From CAYLQA01 sp964385695 (lineage in GTDB: Bacteria > Desulfobacterota > Desulfobulbia > Desulfobulbales > Desulfurivibrionaceae), in NCBI GenBank assembly GCA_964385695.1, contig CAYLQA010000047.1, positions 1 through 25,565 of the forward strand: a DNA stretch of 25,565 bases, given 5' to 3'. Below, one piece after another: positions 24,166 to 25,565 of this stretch (position 1 is its first letter; each line of letters opens with the position of its first letter). The notes beneath the pieces were generated by a model. That model was not told the origin of the DNA and searched no databases. It saw nothing but the letters and a program-made list of their open reading frames with translations. The position numbers were made by a program, and so were the translations under genes.

Positions 24166-25182
24166 CTAGAAGACACCGGCTATCTTGGTCTGGCACTCTG
24201 AGCAGGCCCCGTTTTGTAACCTCGTCTGCCCCACGGAAAAACCGCTCCGTTCGATCACAACCACCCCGCAGGATGGACAAAGGGTGTTTTCGCCTTCCAG
24301 GCCTGGGACGTTTCCCACATAGACATACTGCAGGCCTTCTTCAAGGCCGATCTCTCTGGCCCGTATCAGCTTTGCTGGCGGGGTAGGGCTACGGTCGGTC
24401 ATCTGGAATGTCGGCCAGAAACGGGTAACGTGCCAGGGGATCTCGGGTGAAACCGAGTGGATGAATTTGGCAATATCCCGTAACTCCTCCTCACTGTCAT
24501 TCCAGCCGGGAATCACCAGGGTGGTGACCTCCACCCAGACCCCAAGCTCCTTCATGAGTCTGATGGTGTCAAGAACCGGCTGCAGCTTGGCGCTGCAAAC
24601 CTCCTTGTAAAACTTGTCCGTAAACGCCTTCAGGTCGATGTTGTTGGCGTCAAGATAAGGGGCAAGTTGCCGAGTGGCTGCCTCTGTGGTGTATCCGTTA
24701 CTGACAAAAACGTTTTTAATCCCGCGCTTATGGGCGAGTCTGGCGCAATCGTAAGCAAATTCATAAAAGATGGTTGGTTCGATATATGTGTAAGCAATGC
24801 TTTTGCTGTTATATTGCTCAGCCTTGTCTACAACCTCTTCGGGGGGACGGATAGAACCTGGGATATCGCCATGGTGCTGATGCGGGTATTGGGATATTTC
24901 ATAGTTTTGGCAATGCTTGCAGCGGAAATTGCATCCCACCGTGGCTATGGAATAGGAAAGAGAGCCGGGCAGAAGATGGAAAAGGGGTTTCTTTTCTATG
25001 GGATCGACATTTTCACTGATGAGTCGGCCGTAATTGAGACTTAACAGGGTTCCGTCTTGGTTTTCACGAACACCACAAATGCCGCGCTTGCCATTTGAGA
25101 TAAGACAGTGCTGATTGCAAAGCCCACAGCGGACCTTTTTCTTGTCCGGATCTTCCAGGGTATAAAAGAGTGCCTCATGCAT
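24166..25182 (-). CDS. amrS: AmmeMemoRadiSam-type radical SAM enzyme (AmrS)
   Basis: This is a radical SAM protein of the AmmeMemoRadiSam system, whose reaction is not settled. The SAM cluster motif C-x3-C-x2-C is CNFRCKHC at 84-91. It is preceded by a cysteine-rich N-terminus (CGLCNQHC at 19-26, CGV at 36-38) and followed by the family blocks SKSIAYTYIEPTIFYEFAYD-type, NGYTT, NNIDLKAF and LVIPGWNDSEEELRDIA. The C-terminus is a zinc-ribbon-like pair CPSC/CSEC (302, 305, 327, 330). Length 338. The ATG follows a G-run (GGGGGG) eight bases upstream. The usual partner proteins (Memo-like and AMMECR1-like) are not in this window. It is divergent from the downstream rRNA operon. Confidence 0.9.
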   Translation of the reverse strand: MHEALFYTLEDPDKKKVRCGLCNQHCLISNGKRGICGVRENQDGTLLSLNYGRLISENVDPIEKKPLFHLLPGSLSYSIATVGCNFRCKHCQNYEISQYPHQHHGDIPGSIRPPEEVVDKAEQYNSKSIAYTYIEPTIFYEFAYDCARLAHKRGIKNVFVSNGYTTEAATRQLAPYLDANNIDLKAFTDKFYKEVCSAKLQPVLDTIRLMKELGVWVEVTTLVIPGWNDSEEELRDIAKFIHSVSPEIPWHVTRFWPTFQMTDRSPTPPAKLIRAREIGLEEGLQYVYVGNVPGLEGENTLCPSCGVVVIERSGFSVGQTRLQNGACSECQTKIAGVF

Positions 25183-25336
25183 GATTTAGCCCCCCTATAT
25201 CATTATATAGTAAGACGTGCCCTTAACCCCATTTACGCATATATTGTTCACAGGGGTCAATGAGAAAATATTTGATTTTATTTCAATGAATTAGGGCAGT
25301 TTTTGGCCTTTTGTTTAAAAAAAGAAAAAAATACCG

Positions 25337-25365
25337 TTGACTCGGGGGGGCAGTTCGACTAAGTT
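25337..25365 (+). promoter_or_regulatory. rRNA operon promoter with A-rich UP element
   Basis: TTGACT (25337-25342) and TAAGTT (25360-25365) are 17 bases apart. A nearly pure A tract (about 25316-25332) directly upstream looks like an UP element, and a GC-rich discriminator follows the -10. A second TTGACT at 25391-25396 with TACAGC 16 bases on (25413-25418) could be a tandem promoter. This fits strong rrn promoters and the 16S start 190 bases downstream. Upstream, 25183-25315 is AT-rich; ATTATA at 25202-25207 would read TATAAT on the minus strand and may be the -10 of amrS, but no good -35 accompanies it. Confidence 0.6.
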
Positions 25366-25552
25366 GTCGCTCTCCCCAACGAGGGAGGGTTTGACTGGTT
25401 CTGCCAGCGACCTACAGCGATCATTGAAAACTGAATAGTAGAAGATAGATATGGGCTCTTGAGCTGAGCTCTTTTCAGGAAGAGTTTGGCTGTTTTATTT
25501 TTGCAAGAAGGGTTCAACATCGTCAGCGGTGTTGGACTTGAAATAGGATTTC
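25366..25552 (+). other. rRNA operon leader with boxA-like sites and hairpin
   Basis: This is the transcribed leader of the 16S gene. GATCATTGAAAACTGAATAG (25419-25438) is close to the motif commonly seen in rrn leaders and spacers near boxA. GCTCTTTTCA at 25468-25477 is another boxA-like sequence (E. coli boxA is TGCTCTTTAACA). GTTCAACATC (25512-25521) pairs fully, with G-T pairs, with GGTGTTGGAC (25528-25537), forming a hairpin just before the mature 16S end. These suggest antitermination and processing signals. No gene is present. Confidence 0.6.
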
Positions 25553-25565
25553 AAACTGGAGAGTT
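25553..25565 (+). rRNA. rrs: 16S rRNA, 5' end only (partial)
   Basis: The last 13 bases AAACTGGAGAGTT align with the mature 5' end of 16S rRNA (E. coli AAATTGAAGAGTT, followed by TGATC). Only the start is in the window. The leader features and promoter upstream support the call despite the short match. Confidence 0.85.

Noticed and set aside
1..25565. CRISPR array, prophage, toxin-antitoxin, defence or secretion cluster
   Set aside because: I looked on both strands. No regularly spaced repeats, integrase, transposase or defence-type genes were seen; all long genes are housekeeping.

Overview
The window runs from the last ~34 bases of a 5S rRNA gene to the first ~13 bases of a 16S rRNA gene, both on the + strand. 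It is therefore the whole single-copy interval between two rRNA operons, and it looks like one contig of a draft assembly that broke at rrn repeats. The gene set points to an anaerobic Gram-negative bacterium of the Desulfobacterota, probably the Desulfobulbales (inference; no marker here fixes the genus). The evidence is a homodimeric pyruvate:ferredoxin oxidoreductase, the LL-diaminopimelate aminotransferase lysine/peptidoglycan route, Kdo transferase (hence LPS), a zapB-zapA-6S RNA-rny block and an AmmeMemoRadiSam-type radical SAM enzyme.

Layout. 1-80: 5S end and its terminator. 187-5705 (+): a short GlmU with a uridylyltransferase domain but only a stub of the acetyltransferase domain; zapB-like and zapA; 6S RNA; about 480 bases of hairpin-rich non-coding DNA; rny (RNase Y); a ~109-base folded element; tyrS. 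A bidirectional terminator separates these from 5791-11997 (-): dapL, nifJ and cysE. At 12116-12877 (+) is one lone exported alpha/beta hydrolase. From 12915 to 25182 (-), in transcription order from the right: amrS, waaA, carA-carB, then the tight run ftsH-folP-class I adenylate cyclase-thioredoxin-like protein. 25183-25552 is the promoter and leader of the next rrn operon.

Most of this is core metabolism and cell-envelope housekeeping: UDP-GlcNAc, meso-DAP/lysine, Kdo, carbamoyl phosphate, folate, cysteine, pyruvate oxidation, division and RNA turnover. I see no transposase, phage gene, CRISPR array, toxin-antitoxin pair or defence cluster, and no undescribed multi-gene system that I can defend. 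The unexplained signals are mostly non-coding. They are a cloverleaf-like element between rny and tyrS, three different palindromic intergenic elements (upstream of dapL, between carA and carB, upstream of carA), a strong hairpin in the ftsH leader and an operator-like dyad upstream of nifJ. Two gene-level oddities are the GlmU without its acetyltransferase half and a cAMP-forming class I cyclase in the position after ftsH-folP that related bacteria often give to the c-di-AMP cyclase.
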